A stretch of DNA of 64,000 bases from JACVRX01 sp963819885. Lineage in GTDB: Bacteria > Actinomycetota > Actinomycetes > Jiangellales > Jiangellaceae. This document shows positions 1-8,877 of this stretch, one piece after another. Position 1 is the stretch's first letter. Every line of letters starts with the position of its first letter. The notes beneath the pieces were generated by a model that did not search any database, was not told the origin of the DNA, and was given only the letters and a program-made list of their open reading frames with translations. Location of the stretch: the NCBI GenBank assembly GCA_963819885.1, contig CAWFXV010000016.1:8555-72554 (forward strand), read 5' to 3'. Position numbers and translations under genes: made by a program.

Positions 1-424
1 CTCCTTCGGGCAGGTCGACTTCCGCCACCAGGAGATAGAGATCACCGGTCAGCCGCGTGGTGAGGTCAGTGATGTTGCCGTTGGCCTGCGCCACGACCCG
101 CGTGACCGCCGAGACGATGCCCGGCCGATCGCCGCCGTGGACGGTGAGTACATATGCCGTTCCGGTCTGATCCGGATCCGGCTCGGGTGGGACCTCGCGC
201 ACCGACACCACCAATGATCCGTCGGCGCCCACGGGCGCAAGCGCGCGTTCGACCTCGGCCGGGGATCGGCCACCGGCGCAGATCAACGTCATCGCGAAGT
301 GACCGCGCAGGCGTGTCATCGACGAGTCTTCGATGTTGAGGCCGAGATCGGCCAGGCCGGCGGTGACGTCGGCAATGATGCCCGGCCGGTCGTGCCCGAT
401 GACCGTGACGGCTTGCAGGCTCAC
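1..424 (-). CDS. Tandem ACT-domain protein, GcvR-like (partial, runs off the left edge)
   Basis: The minus-strand frame from a GTG at 424 stays open to the window edge, giving about 141 residues. It holds two ACT repeats, each opening with an HDRPGI- or GDRPGI-type motif (residues ~10-16 and ~98-104) followed by the pattern of two helices and strands seen in ACT domains. The arrangement matches GcvR-like or formyltetrahydrofolate-deformylase-type regulatory modules, which bind amino acids or related ligands. The first domain is whole and the second is cut by the edge, so an attached enzyme domain cannot be excluded. The GTG overlaps the TGA of the upstream cyclopropane synthase (GTGA), which indicates translational coupling. 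Function beyond ligand sensing is not readable here. Confidence 0.7.
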   Translation of the reverse strand, partial: MSLQAVTVIGHDRPGIIADVTAGLADLGLNIEDSSMTRLRGHFAMTLICAGGRSPAEVERALAPVGADGSLVVSVREVPPEPDPDQTGTAYVLTVHGGDRPGIVSAVTRVVAQANGNITDLTTRLTGDLYLLVAEVDLPEG

Positions 425-1718
425 GCGACGCCGAGCCAGGAGGCGCGAGTGGCTGGCAGGCCACTGCCGCCGTCGGTCTGCCGACGAACGGCGAGCACCT
501 GGGCGACGCCGATGCGACCGGCATCGAACGAGAGCGCCGATCCGGTCATGTAGAGGCGCCAGACCCGAGCTCGGCCGCTACCGGCCAACTCGACGGCCCG
601 GTCCCACTGACGTTCCAGATTGATCACCCATCGTCTCAGCGTGCGGGCATAGTGCTCGCGCAGGCTCTCCACGTCGCGCACCTCGAGGTCAGCGCTCTCG
701 ATCGCGGTCACCACGTCGCCCAGCGGTAGCAGTTCACCGTCGGGAAAGACGAAGGCAGTGATGAACGTCCGACTTGGTCGCTTGGGCCCCGGTCGCCGGA
801 CGATCTGATGGTTGAGCAGTCGCCCGCCCGGGACCAGCAGCCCATGCAGGGTGCGGGCGTATTCCTGCCATCGCTCAGACCCGAGGTGTTCGGCCATGCC
901 GACGCTGGCGATCGCGTCGAACGGCTCGTCGACTGACGTCACGCCAGTCCTGCACGCGGATGTCGACGACGGTCGGTGAGACCAGCGTCGACCACTCGCT
1001 TGTGAGCGAACTCGGCCTGTTCCTGGGACAGCGTGATGCCGACCGCCTGAACACCGTGTTCCCTGGCCGCGTGCACGACGAGCGATCCCCACCCGCACCC
1101 GACGTCCAGCAACCGCATGCCAGAACCGAGGCCGAGCTTCCGGCAGATCAACTCGAGCTTGTCGCGCTGGGCGTCTTCAAGTGAGTACGTCGGGTCGTCC
1201 GGGCGGGCCCAGTAGGCGCAGGAATAGGTCATCGACGGGCCGAGCACGATCTCGTAGAAGTCGTTGCCGACGTCGTAGTGGTGGGTAACCGCCACCCGGT
1301 CCCGGCTCTTCGAATGCCGTTGGCCGGCGAGCGCGGTCTCCTCCGGCGGTGGCTTTGGCGGCAGTCCGACGACACCGAGCGGCGCGGCGGCCCGAAGCAC
1401 CTCGACTCGTTCGCGGACAGACAGTCGCCGGCGTGCGGCTAGATCACGGCCGATGTTCTCGAACTGGGTCATTGCCTGTTCGAGGTCGCCGTCGACGTCG
1501 ATCTCTGCAGAGACCCAGGCCCGGCCCAGGCCGACCTCATCGGGCTGCCAGAGCAGCCGGCGCAGGGCCCGTCTGGAGTTGATGGTCAGCATCGGTCCGT
1601 CGGCGGCGCCGGAGATGGAGCCGTCCCATGCCCTGATGCGAATCGGCACCGGCGCGCCGAGCAGGCGTTCGAGGATCAGAACGACGCGGTCGGCTGCTGC
1701 AGGCTTGGCCGTCTTCAC
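421..1718 (-). CDS. Cyclopropane-fatty-acyl-phospholipid synthase family SAM methyltransferase (frameshifted)
   Basis: This enzyme transfers a methylene from S-adenosylmethionine to double bonds of membrane lipid acyl chains (CFA/mycolic-acid cyclopropane synthase family). The first 260 codons carry the family signature HYDVGNDFY, then YSCAYW and the SAM-binding LLDVGCGWGS. The C-terminal part carries the conserved VGMAEHLG, FVFPDGELLP and RRWVINLE. The two parts lie in different frames. Between about 966 and 925 a third frame encodes the expected VDIRVQDWRD, so two one-base indels within about 40 bases explain the break, which suggests sequence error rather than a dead gene. Corrected length is about 430 residues, normal for the family. 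Its TGA overlaps the start of the ACT-domain gene. Confidence 0.85.
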
Positions 1719-1809
1719 CGATCTGGACCTCCTCTGGCGCTGAATACTGCCCCGCCGGGCAGAATGCCCTGATTGCGCCCGCCAGCTTAAACCGGCCCCT
1801 GTCCCTGCG

Positions 1810-1897
1810 GAATGACCACGTTCACCACCCGTGCACGTACGTCACCAGGCCTGCAAGCCTGTTGACGTATAGACAGGCATGGTGAACGTGGTCATTC
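1810..1897 (-). terminator. Long inverted repeat after ndh
   Basis: A perfect 18-bp inverted repeat (arms 1810-1827 and 1880-1897) with a 52-base spacer. On the minus strand the first arm begins at the base after the ndh stop codon. There is no T-tract, so it resembles the T-less stem terminators described in actinobacteria. The long spacer makes a factor-assisted or processing role possible instead. Confidence 0.5.
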
Positions 1898-3220
1898 TCA
1901 CCGGGGTGGGAGGACGGCGGCGCGGCGGAACTCGTCGCGGGGGACATGCACCCGACCCAGCGAGACGGCCTCACGGCGGAAGAACAACGCCAGCGTCCAG
2001 TCCATGATCACGCGCACCTTTCGGTTGAGCGTCGGCATCTTGCTGACGTGGTAAGTCCGGTGCATGAACCAGGCCACGAAGCCCTTGAGTTTGATCCCGT
2101 AGACCTGCGCGACACCCTTGTGCAGGCCGAGGCTGGCGACCGAGCCGACGTACTTGTGCTCGTAGTTCTTCGGCGATCGCCCGCGCAGTGTCGCCGCGAT
2201 GTTGTCGCCGAGTAGCTTCGCCTGGCGGACGGCGTGCTGTGCGTTGGGCCCGGTAGTGGCGCCCGGCACATCCGAAGTGAGGTCGGGGATCGCCGCACAG
2301 TCACCCGCGCCCCAGGCATCCTCGACACCGTCGACGCGCAGGTCCGCCCGGCAGCGCAGCCGGCCTTTCTCGTCCACCGGCAGGTCGCTGGTTCCGATGA
2401 GCGGGTGGGCTTTCACACCCGCGGTCCAGATCAGCGTGTCGCTGTCGAACTCCGTGCCGTCGTCGAGGACGATGTGACCGTCGACGCACGACTCCAATCG
2501 GGTCTCGAGACGCACCTCGATGCCGTGCCGGCGCAGCTCCTCGATGGTGTAGACACCCATGTCCGGTCCGACCTCCGGCAGGATCCGGTCGGTCGCCTCG
2601 ACCAGTACCCACCGCATGTGGTGCGGCTCGAGGTACGGGTAGTAGCGCAGGGCGTCCTTGGCCATGTCCTGAAGCTCGGCCAGCGCCTCCACGCCCGCAT
2701 AGCCCCCGCCGACGACCACGAAGCTCAGCGCACGCCGACGAACCCGCTCGTCCGGCGTCGACGCCGCGACGTCGAGCCGGTCGAGCACGTGGTTGCGCAA
2801 CGCGATCGCCTCCTCGACCTGCTTGAACCCGATTCCCTGGTCTGCCAGGCCAGGAATCGGCAGCGTCCGCGCCACCGAGCCGAGCGCGACCACCAGTTGG
2901 TCATAGGCAAGGTCGTACGGCTCACCGACCCGCGGCTTCACCCGGGCGATCCGGTCGGCATGCCGGATGTCGATGACTTCGCCGGTGATCACCTGGGAGT
3001 CCCGCAGGACACGGCGCAAGGGCACCACCACATGTCGCGGCTCCAACGAACCGGCAGCTGCCTCGGGCAGGAACGGCTGGTAGGTCATGTACGAGCGCGG
3101 GTCGATCACCGTGATCCGCACGCTGCTCCACTTGAGCCGCTTCTGCAGGCGCAGCGCGGTGTACATCCCGACGTAGCCACCGCCCACGATCAGGATGCGC
3201 GGCACACGTCGTTCGTCCAT
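1898..3220 (-). CDS. ndh: Type II NADH dehydrogenase (non-proton-pumping)
   Basis: This is a 440-residue FAD enzyme that oxidises NADH and passes electrons to quinone at the inner membrane face without pumping protons. The N-terminus has the FAD dinucleotide fold (ILIVGGGYVGMY, residues ~9-20). A second, NADH-binding fold lies near residue 168 (VVVGGGYAGVE), followed by an acidic residue as in NADH-specific members. The region around WTAGVKAHPL and GAGDCA is the conserved FAD-contact segment. The C-terminus (near residues 405-425, DWTLALFFRREA) is the amphipathic or membrane-contact part of the family. It is intact, with an ATG start, and stands alone between inverted repeats. Length is typical. 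Confidence 0.93.
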   Translation of the reverse strand: MDERRVPRILIVGGGYVGMYTALRLQKRLKWSSVRITVIDPRSYMTYQPFLPEAAAGSLEPRHVVVPLRRVLRDSQVITGEVIDIRHADRIARVKPRVGEPYDLAYDQLVVALGSVARTLPIPGLADQGIGFKQVEEAIALRNHVLDRLDVAASTPDERVRRRALSFVVVGGGYAGVEALAELQDMAKDALRYYPYLEPHHMRWVLVEATDRILPEVGPDMGVYTIEELRRHGIEVRLETRLESCVDGHIVLDDGTEFDSDTLIWTAGVKAHPLIGTSDLPVDEKGRLRCRADLRVDGVEDAWGAGDCAAIPDLTSDVPGATTGPNAQHAVRQAKLLGDNIAATLRGRSPKNYEHKYVGSVASLGLHKGVAQVYGIKLKGFVAWFMHRTYHVSKMPTLNRKVRVIMDWTLALFFRREAVSLGRVHVPRDEFRRAAVLPPR

Positions 3221-3307
3221 GGTTCAACCTTACCCGGCTTGTGAATCCGTTCACAATCGTTGTCGATCACCGGCGCCTTCCGGTGCCTCGACACCGCTCC
3301 CCGTCCT

Positions 3308-3400
3308 CATTGGCACGCTAGGCGGTTCCACAAATCCCCCGAAGTCGGGCGCGCGTAGCACTACTCAGCGAGCCAATTGCGACCGGCTGGCGTGCCAATG
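3308..3400 (-). terminator. Inverted repeat between udg and ndh
   Basis: A perfect 11-bp inverted repeat (3308-3318 and 3390-3400, cattggcacgc type) sits with a 71-base spacer in the 226-base gap between the uracil-DNA glycosylase stop and the ndh start. It may end the glycosylase transcript or act as a regulator site for ndh. The gap holds no other feature I can support. Confidence 0.3.
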
Positions 3401-3446
3401 CGCCCTGTCGGACGATCGTTGCTGACGACTGGAGAACGGCATCCGG

Positions 3447-4274
3447 TCAGGAGGTCTGCAATGCGCGGCGGAGGATGTCGTCGAGCATCGGCTCGGTCAG
3501 CTTGCCGGTGAACGTGTTCTGCTGGCTCGGGTGGTAGCAGCCGATCAACGTAACCGCCGAGCCGCTCGATCTGGCCAGAACCGCTTCGGCTCCGTGACCG
3601 AAGGCGGGCCGTGGGCGTGGTGCCGCGAACCCGTTGCGACCCAGCGTCCCGAGCGCTGCCGCCCAGGCGAACGAACCCAGCGCGATGACGGCGTGCACCG
3701 TGTCCAGCAGGAGCTGCACTTCACGGTCCAGCCAGCGCGCACAGGTGTCCCGCTCGGCCGGGCTCGGTGCGTTCCCCGGCGGAGCACAGCGGACGGGCGC
3801 GACGACTCGGGCACCGACGAGCCGCAGCTCGTCGGCGGCGTGAACCGACGTCGGCTGCGTTGCTATTCCGGCCCGGTGCAGCGCGGCGAACAGCCAGTCC
3901 CCGCTGCGGTCGCCGGTGAAGACCCGCCCGGTACGGTTCCCGCCGTGCGCCGCCGGAGCCAGGCCGACGATCAGTACGCGCGCGGCGGGATCTCCCCAGC
4001 CCGGCACCGGCCGCCCCCAGTACGGCTCGTCGGCGAAGGAGCGCCGCTTGGTGAGGGCCACCTGCTCCCGCCAAGCCACCAGCCGGGGGCACGCCCGGCA
4101 CACCGACGATCGCGCGGTCAACTCCGCGAGATCGACATCACCGGCGAGCGCGGCGACCTCAGTCGGGTTATGCGCCACCGGGGTCCGGGCCGTCGCCAGG
4201 TCGCCCGGCCACCCGGCGCCCGGCGGGACCGGGCTGGGGAACGGCGTGCCTGTCCCAGGGTGCGGCAGCTTCAT
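3447..4274 (-). CDS. Uracil-DNA glycosylase, family 5 (UdgB-type, Fe-S)
   Basis: This enzyme removes uracil and other deaminated bases from DNA to start base-excision repair. The protein is 275 residues. It has the family-defining VGLAPAAHGGNRTGR segment with FTGDRSGDWLF just after it, and a C-terminal GCYHPSQQNTFTG carrying the catalytic-site histidine. Cysteines in RSSVCRACPR, in VRCAPP and in ERDTCARW fit the four-cysteine [4Fe-4S] cluster of families 4 and 5. The AAHGGN active-site motif in place of the family 4 form points to UdgB. The gene is intact, on the same strand as ppx but with a hairpin between, so it is probably transcribed separately. Confidence 0.9.
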   Translation of the reverse strand: MKLPHPGTGTPFPSPVPPGAGWPGDLATARTPVAHNPTEVAALAGDVDLAELTARSSVCRACPRLVAWREQVALTKRRSFADEPYWGRPVPGWGDPAARVLIVGLAPAAHGGNRTGRVFTGDRSGDWLFAALHRAGIATQPTSVHAADELRLVGARVVAPVRCAPPGNAPSPAERDTCARWLDREVQLLLDTVHAVIALGSFAWAAALGTLGRNGFAAPRPRPAFGHGAEAVLARSSGSAVTLIGCYHPSQQNTFTGKLTEPMLDDILRRALQTS

Positions 4275-4303
4275 CGGTCATCACGCTCGCAGGTCGAGGC
4301 GCC

Positions 4304-4375
4304 GGTCGTGAAGATCGTCGTGCGGAATCGATCGCGCGAAAGCGGGCGCTGGGCAGCACGACGATCTTCACGACC
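4304..4375 (-). terminator. 20-bp stem overlapping the ppx stop codon
   Basis: Perfect 20-bp inverted repeat, arms 4304-4323 and 4356-4375, spacer 32 bases. On the minus strand the first arm contains the TGA of ppx (4370-4368). No T-tract follows. Same architecture as the stems after ndh and mazG, with unrelated sequence. Confidence 0.55.
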
Positions 4376-5312
4376 CGGGTGGCAAGCGATCCGCATGCTG
4401 CGCAAGCTCCCACGCGATCCCGTCCAGGATGTCGGCTTCGCTAGCGATCACCTCGTCGACGCAGGCGCGGTCGGTGACGCACCGCAGCACGAGAGCACCC
4501 GCGGCGATCACGTCGACCCGGCCGGGATGCATGACCGGGATCGCCGCCCGCTGTGCATGCGACGCGGCCAGCAGCCGCTCGCTGATGTCCCGGACCGCGC
4601 TGGCCGGAACGCGCGCGCGATGAACCGCGGCCGGCTCATACTCCGTCAGGCCCAGCTGGATCGCGGCCACTGTGGTGACCGAGCCGGCGAGGCCAACCAG
4701 GCTTCCGGCAGCCGGGATCGGCACGACGCTCATCGCCTCATCCAGACCCGCCTCGATCTCCGCCCGGGCAGTCTCGATCTCGGCGGGCCGCGGCGGGTCC
4801 GAGCCGAAATGCCGTTCGGACAGCCGCACACAGCCGATGTCGATGCTGCAGGCTGTGTCGACGGCCGTCGTCCCCGACGCCAGCTCGGTCGACCCGCCGC
4901 CGATGTCCACGACGAGATAGGGCGTTGGCAACGACGACGGCAAGCCTCTGGTCGCCCCCGCGAACGAAAGCCGGGCCTCCTCCTCGCCGGAGATCACCTC
5001 AGGTTCGATACCGAGTACCGCGCGGACGTCGGACGCGAACGCGCTGCGGTCCATGACATCTCGGCTTGCGCTGGTCGCCACCATCCGGACCCGATCGACG
5101 CCCAGCGTGTCTATCCGAGCGGCGTACTTTTCGACGACGGCGAGTGTGCGGGCCAGCGCCTCCGGTGCGAACCGGCCCGTCCGGTCGACTCCCTGGCCGA
5201 GCCGGACGATCTCGAGCCGGCGATCCACGTCGCGCTGTAGGTCACCGTCGATATCCGTGACCAGCAGACGCAGCGAGTTGGTGCCGCAGTCGATCACGGC
5301 CACCCGGGTCAC
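4368..5312 (-). CDS. ppx: Ppx/GppA exopolyphosphatase family phosphatase
   Basis: A member of the ASKHA-fold Ppx/GppA family, which hydrolyses inorganic polyphosphate or pppGpp in the cytoplasm. The N-terminus VAVIDCGTNSLRLLV is the phosphate-1 motif, and VVDIGGGSTEL near residue 135 is phosphate-2. ISGEEEARL just before it is also conserved. Length is 314 residues from the GTG at 5312, as in short actinobacterial Ppx proteins lacking the extra C-terminal domain. That start is chosen because it overlaps the TGA of the DUF501 gene as GTGA and because the homology begins there. An upstream in-frame ATG would add 46 residues with no resemblance to the family. It ends the eno-ftsB-DUF501-ppx series. 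Confidence 0.9.
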   Translation of the reverse strand: MTRVAVIDCGTNSLRLLVTDIDGDLQRDVDRRLEIVRLGQGVDRTGRFAPEALARTLAVVEKYAARIDTLGVDRVRMVATSASRDVMDRSAFASDVRAVLGIEPEVISGEEEARLSFAGATRGLPSSLPTPYLVVDIGGGSTELASGTTAVDTACSIDIGCVRLSERHFGSDPPRPAEIETARAEIEAGLDEAMSVVPIPAAGSLVGLAGSVTTVAAIQLGLTEYEPAAVHRARVPASAVRDISERLLAASHAQRAAIPVMHPGRVDVIAAGALVLRCVTDRACVDEVIASEADILDGIAWELAQHADRLPPGS

Positions 5313-5821
5313 GGACTGTCCTTGCCTGCAGAAACAGCCACGCACGGACCCGTCGACCACCACGACCCCAGCACCTTGCGGACCTCGTCGCCCAGCGGGT
5401 TGACGCCCGTGCCCGCCGCCAGCGAATGCGCCAGCAGGGCATGCAGACACTTCACGCGATTCGGCATGCCACCAGCAGAGACTCCGGCGATCTCCGGCAC
5501 GGTGGCGATCCGCTCGCGACGAGCGAGGTAGTCACCGTGCGCGGCCGCATACGCGGCGGCGAGGTCCGGATCCGTCGCCAGGCGGTCCGACATCTCCCGC
5601 ATCACGCCCGCCGACTCGAGTGCCGACACGGCCGCCGCCGCACGTGGGCAGGTCAGGTAGAACGTGGTAGGGAACGGCGTTCCGTCCGGCAGGCGCGGCT
5701 CGGTCTCGACGACGTCGGGTAACCCGCACGGGCACCGATGGGCCACCGCCCGCAGGCCACGAGCCGGGCGGCCCAACTGCAAGGACACCGCCGTCAGGTC
5801 GGCCGGAGACGGCGGAGTCAC
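5309..5821 (-). CDS. DUF501 family protein
   Basis: A 170-residue protein of the DUF501 family, which sits between ftsB and ppx across actinobacteria and has no established function. Recognisable parts are the cysteine-containing VAHRCPCGLPDVV (residues ~27-39), the FYLTCPRAAAAVS segment and the C-terminal PNRVKCLHALLAHSLA with a conserved cysteine and histidine, which could bind metal. The GTG at 5821 overlaps the TGA of ftsB (GTGA). An ATG 63 bases upstream is open but gives an arginine- and glycine-rich stretch that is probably not translated. The gene is intact, and its coupling to both neighbours suggests co-expression. Confidence 0.85.
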   Translation of the reverse strand: MTPPSPADLTAVSLQLGRPARGLRAVAHRCPCGLPDVVETEPRLPDGTPFPTTFYLTCPRAAAAVSALESAGVMREMSDRLATDPDLAAAYAAAHGDYLARRERIATVPEIAGVSAGGMPNRVKCLHALLAHSLAAGTGVNPLGDEVRKVLGSWWSTGPCVAVSAGKDSP

Positions 5822-6369
5822 TCCGCCTCGTCGGCCCGCGGCACGTCGGCGGCCTCCAGCGACGCCCACAGCCGGGAGTACCACGGCCCGTCGGCCGTCA
5901 CCGGAATGCCCTCGGTCGTCGTCACCGGCTCGGTGGCCCCGTTCTCGTCGACGACGACGTAGCCGACCTCACCAGGCAGGACGAAACCGAGCCGTTCCCG
6001 CGCCTGGGCGCGCACGTAAGCGGGGTCATCCCAGAGCCGGAGCTCAGTTTCGAGCTGGTCGACCGACGCGCGCAGCTCGGCGGACTCCTGCTCGAGCGCG
6101 CTGCGCCGGGTGTGCTGGTCGTACCAGGCCCGCAGGGGGTAGGCATAGGACACGGCCAGCACGCCGAGCACGAGCGCGAGCAGCGCGGCTCGACTGGTGA
6201 CCGAACCGCGCCTGCCGTTCCGGGTGGACGGTCCAGGTGCTCGACGGATGTCGCCGGGACGGGCATCGGGGCCCTGCGATCGCGGCACGGGCCGGGTCGA
6301 TCGTCGCTGGGTTGGCCGGGCGCCGGCGGAGGGCCGGGCGCCGGGACCGCGGGCAGGACGACCGGCCAT
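5818..6369 (-). CDS. ftsB: FtsB/DivIC-like septum formation protein
   Basis: A 183-residue bitopic membrane protein of the septum-formation-initiator family, expected in the FtsQ-FtsB-FtsL divisome complex. A long basic, proline-rich cytoplasmic N-terminus (~57 residues) precedes one membrane segment (ALLALVLGVLAVSYAYPL, ~62-79). A coiled coil follows (about 85-120: DQHTRRSALEQESAELRAS), then the conserved RERLGFVLPGEVGYVV. The acidic C-terminal tail ends at the stop that overlaps DUF501. The order eno - ftsB - DUF501 - ppx matches the mycobacterial Rv1023-Rv1026 order. Intact, and starts 3 bases after the eno stop. Confidence 0.9.
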   Translation of the reverse strand: MAGRPARGPGARPSAGARPTQRRSTRPVPRSQGPDARPGDIRRAPGPSTRNGRRGSVTSRAALLALVLGVLAVSYAYPLRAWYDQHTRRSALEQESAELRASVDQLETELRLWDDPAYVRAQARERLGFVLPGEVGYVVVDENGATEPVTTTEGIPVTADGPWYSRLWASLEAADVPRADEAE

Positions 6370-6372
6370 CGG

Positions 6373-7653
6373 CTAGGCCGCGAATCTGGGGAAAGCTCCG
6401 GCGCCCGCGTACCGGGCCGCGTCGTCGAGTTCTTCCTCGATCCGCAGCAGCTGGTTGTACTTCGCCACCCGCTCAGACCGAGCCGGTGCCCCGGTCTTGA
6501 TCTGACCGCAGTCCGTCGCGACGGCGAGGTCGGCGATGGTCGTGTCCTCGGTCTCGCCGGAACGGTGGCTCATCATGCAGCGGTAGCCGGACCGGTGCGC
6601 GAGCGCTACCGCGTCCAGGGTCTCGGTGAGCGTGCCGATCTGGTTGACCTTGACCAGCAAGGCGTTGGCACAGCCTTCCACGATCCCCCGCTCGAGCCGT
6701 TCGGGATTGGTCACGAACAGGTCGTCGCCGACGATCTGTACCCGGTCACCGATGGCTGCCGTCAGCGCTGCCCAGCCGGCCCAGTCGTCCTCGGCGAGCG
6801 GGTCCTCGATCGAGACCAGCGGGTACGCGGAGACCAGCTCGGCGTAGTAGGCGGAGATCTCCTCGGCGGTCTTGGTCGCACCCTCGAACGTGTAGGCACC
6901 GTCGGCGAAGAACTCGGTGGCGGCGACGTCGAGCGCCAGCGCCACGTCACGCCCAACGGTGAACCCGGCCTTTTCGATTGCCACGGCGATGAGGTCGAGC
7001 GCGTCCCGGTTGCTCGGCAGGTTGGGCGCGAAGCCGCCCTCGTCGCCGAGGCCCGTCGCATAGCCCTTCTCTTTCAGGACCGACTTGAGCGCGTGGTAGA
7101 CCTCCGCCCCCCACCGCAGTGCCTCGCGGAAGGTGCCGCCGCCGATCGGCGCCACCATGAACTCCTGGATGTCGACGTTGCTGTCGGCGTGCGCGCCGCC
7201 GTTGAGGATGTTCAGCATCGGGACCGGCAACAGGTGCGCGTTGGGTCCGCCGACGTAACGGAACAACGGCAGTTCTGCGGATTCGGCCGCAGCTCTCGCA
7301 ACGGCGAGCGAGACGCCGAGGACGGCATTGGCGCCGAGCCGCTCCTTGTTCGGTGTGCCGTCGAGGTCCAGGAGGGCCTGGTCGACCAGCCGCTGTTCGC
7401 TCGCCTCGAACCCCAGCAGCTCCGGTCCGATCTCGTCGAGGACAGCGGTGACAGCCTTCTCGACGCCCTTGCCCAGGTATCGGTCCGAGTCGCCGTCGCG
7501 CAGCTCCACCGCTTCGAACGCCCCCGTCGACGCACCTGACGGCACAGCGGCCCGCGCGATCGTCGAGTCGTCGAGTGCGACCTCGACCTCCACGGTGGGG
7601 TTTCCGCGCGAGTCGAGGATCTCCCGCGCGCCGACAGCTTCGATCGTGGCCAC
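6373..7653 (-). CDS. eno: Enolase
   Basis: This enzyme converts 2-phosphoglycerate to phosphoenolpyruvate in glycolysis and gluconeogenesis. The protein is 426 residues and complete. It starts with the typical ATIEAVGAREILDSRGNPTVE and carries the active-site GASTG loop (~38-42), GDEGGFAPNL, the magnesium ligands in LALDVAA, in SIEDPLAEDDW and in GDDLFVTN, the catalytic lysine in LLVKVNQIG, and the signature SHRSGETEDT near residue 365. No frameshift was found. Upstream, a hairpin separates it from mazG, so it probably has its own promoter and leads the eno-ftsB-DUF501-ppx operon. Confidence 0.97.
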   Translation of the reverse strand: MATIEAVGAREILDSRGNPTVEVEVALDDSTIARAAVPSGASTGAFEAVELRDGDSDRYLGKGVEKAVTAVLDEIGPELLGFEASEQRLVDQALLDLDGTPNKERLGANAVLGVSLAVARAAAESAELPLFRYVGGPNAHLLPVPMLNILNGGAHADSNVDIQEFMVAPIGGGTFREALRWGAEVYHALKSVLKEKGYATGLGDEGGFAPNLPSNRDALDLIAVAIEKAGFTVGRDVALALDVAATEFFADGAYTFEGATKTAEEISAYYAELVSAYPLVSIEDPLAEDDWAGWAALTAAIGDRVQIVGDDLFVTNPERLERGIVEGCANALLVKVNQIGTLTETLDAVALAHRSGYRCMMSHRSGETEDTTIADLAVATDCGQIKTGAPARSERVAKYNQLLRIEEELDDAARYAGAGAFPRFAA

Positions 7654-7809
7654 GTCGGGATCCTAACGGCGCTCAGAGCCTGACCATGGCTCCCGCGCCT
7701 GTGGGGCAGGTCGACCGAGGGTCGCGGTCGGTCGGCAGAGGGGCTGGACGCTCCGCGGGCTCTGCTCGGAAGAGGCGCGCCGGTCGGAGGGCATCGGTGC
7801 GGTCGGCGC

Positions 7810-7851
7810 AAGAGCGATTCGTGGCCGAAGAGCATGCCACGAATCGCTCTT
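7810..7851 (-). terminator. 16-bp hairpin after mazG
   Basis: Perfect 16-bp inverted repeat (7810-7825 and 7836-7851) with a 10-base loop. On the minus strand the first arm overlaps a TAA at 7852-7850 that is the likely end of mazG once the frame is corrected. No T-tract follows. This is the shortest-loop and most convincing terminator in the window. Confidence 0.7.
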
Positions 7852-8868
7852 AGACGCCCGCTTCCGCGTCCGGCCCCTCTGCCGATCCGCCGACCCTCAC
7901 ACTGCTCGGCTTCGAGGGCGCGCACCTGCTCGGCGTATCGGCGGACTGCGTCGCGCAATGCCTGCTCGGGATCGACGCCCTCGGAGCGTGCTCGTTCGAC
8001 GATGGCGAGCAGCACGTCGCCGACGGAGGCCGACGGATCGGGCTCGAGCTCGGGCGCGACGCCGGCCCGGGCGGCCCGTCCCATCACCTTGGCGGCCAGT
8101 GCGAGCGCAGGCAGGGTCACCGGTATGCCGTCGAGGGCGGACGTGCGCTGCTTTTCGGTCCGCTTGAGCTCGTCCCATCGCGCCTCGACGTGCGCGGCCG
8201 TGCTGGCTTCCCCGTCGGCGAAGACGTGCGGATGCCGGCGGATCAGCTTCTCGACGATGCCGGCGGCGACATCGTCGATGGACCACGCCTCCGGCTGGCT
8301 CCTCCTCGGCGATCCGGGCATGGAAGACGATCTGCAGCAGCAGGTCGCCGAGCTCCTCGCGCAGGTGGGCCGGATCGGCCTCGATCGCCTCGAGGGTCTC
8401 GTAGGTCTCCTCCAGCAGGTACGTGGCGAGTGACCGGTGCGTCTGCTCGCGGTCCCACGGGCAGCCGCCGGGCGAGCGGAGGCGGTCCATCACGGCGACG
8501 AGATCGAGCAGCCTGGCCCCCGGCAGGTCGTACGACCCGGTCATCACCTCGACCACAGGAAGCGACCGTCCTGGCGCCGCCCGCACTGCCAACTCGGCTG
8601 CGATCCCATCGGCCAGACCGGGATCGCCGTCGGGTGAACCGACCCAGACGATGGGGCCGGTTGCCGCCATATCCAGTAGGACTGCCGGCGCCATCAGGCC
8701 CACCGGCTCCGGTTGGATACCGGCGGCCCGGATCGCTTCCAGTTGAGGATGATCGGCATTCGCGACGAGCACTTGCCCAGCCCGCAAGACGTCCCAGGCA
8801 GCCGCAGTGAGCAGCCCCGGCGCCACCCGGGGACTAGTGACCAGCAGGACGAGGCGACCGGCGGTCAC
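7850..8868 (-). CDS. mazG: MazG nucleotide pyrophosphohydrolase with N-terminal extension (frameshifted)
   Basis: MazG hydrolyses nucleoside triphosphates to monophosphate and pyrophosphate and helps clear damaged or excess nucleotides. The first ~200 codons (8868 to ~8270) give an N-terminal actinobacterial extension (LLVTSPRVAPGLL) and then the MazG core: CPWDREQTH, LLEETYETLEA and LREELGDLLLQ, with the metal-binding EExxE/ExxD pattern. The remainder (IVEKLIRRHPHVFADG, ARWDELKRTEK) lies in another frame after about 8290. That frame has no stop until it has crossed eno, so a second shift near 7910 is inferred, ending at the TAA at 7850 beside the hairpin. The protein is otherwise conserved, so the breaks are probably sequence errors. 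Confidence 0.85.
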
Positions 8869-8877
8869 CGCAGCTCA

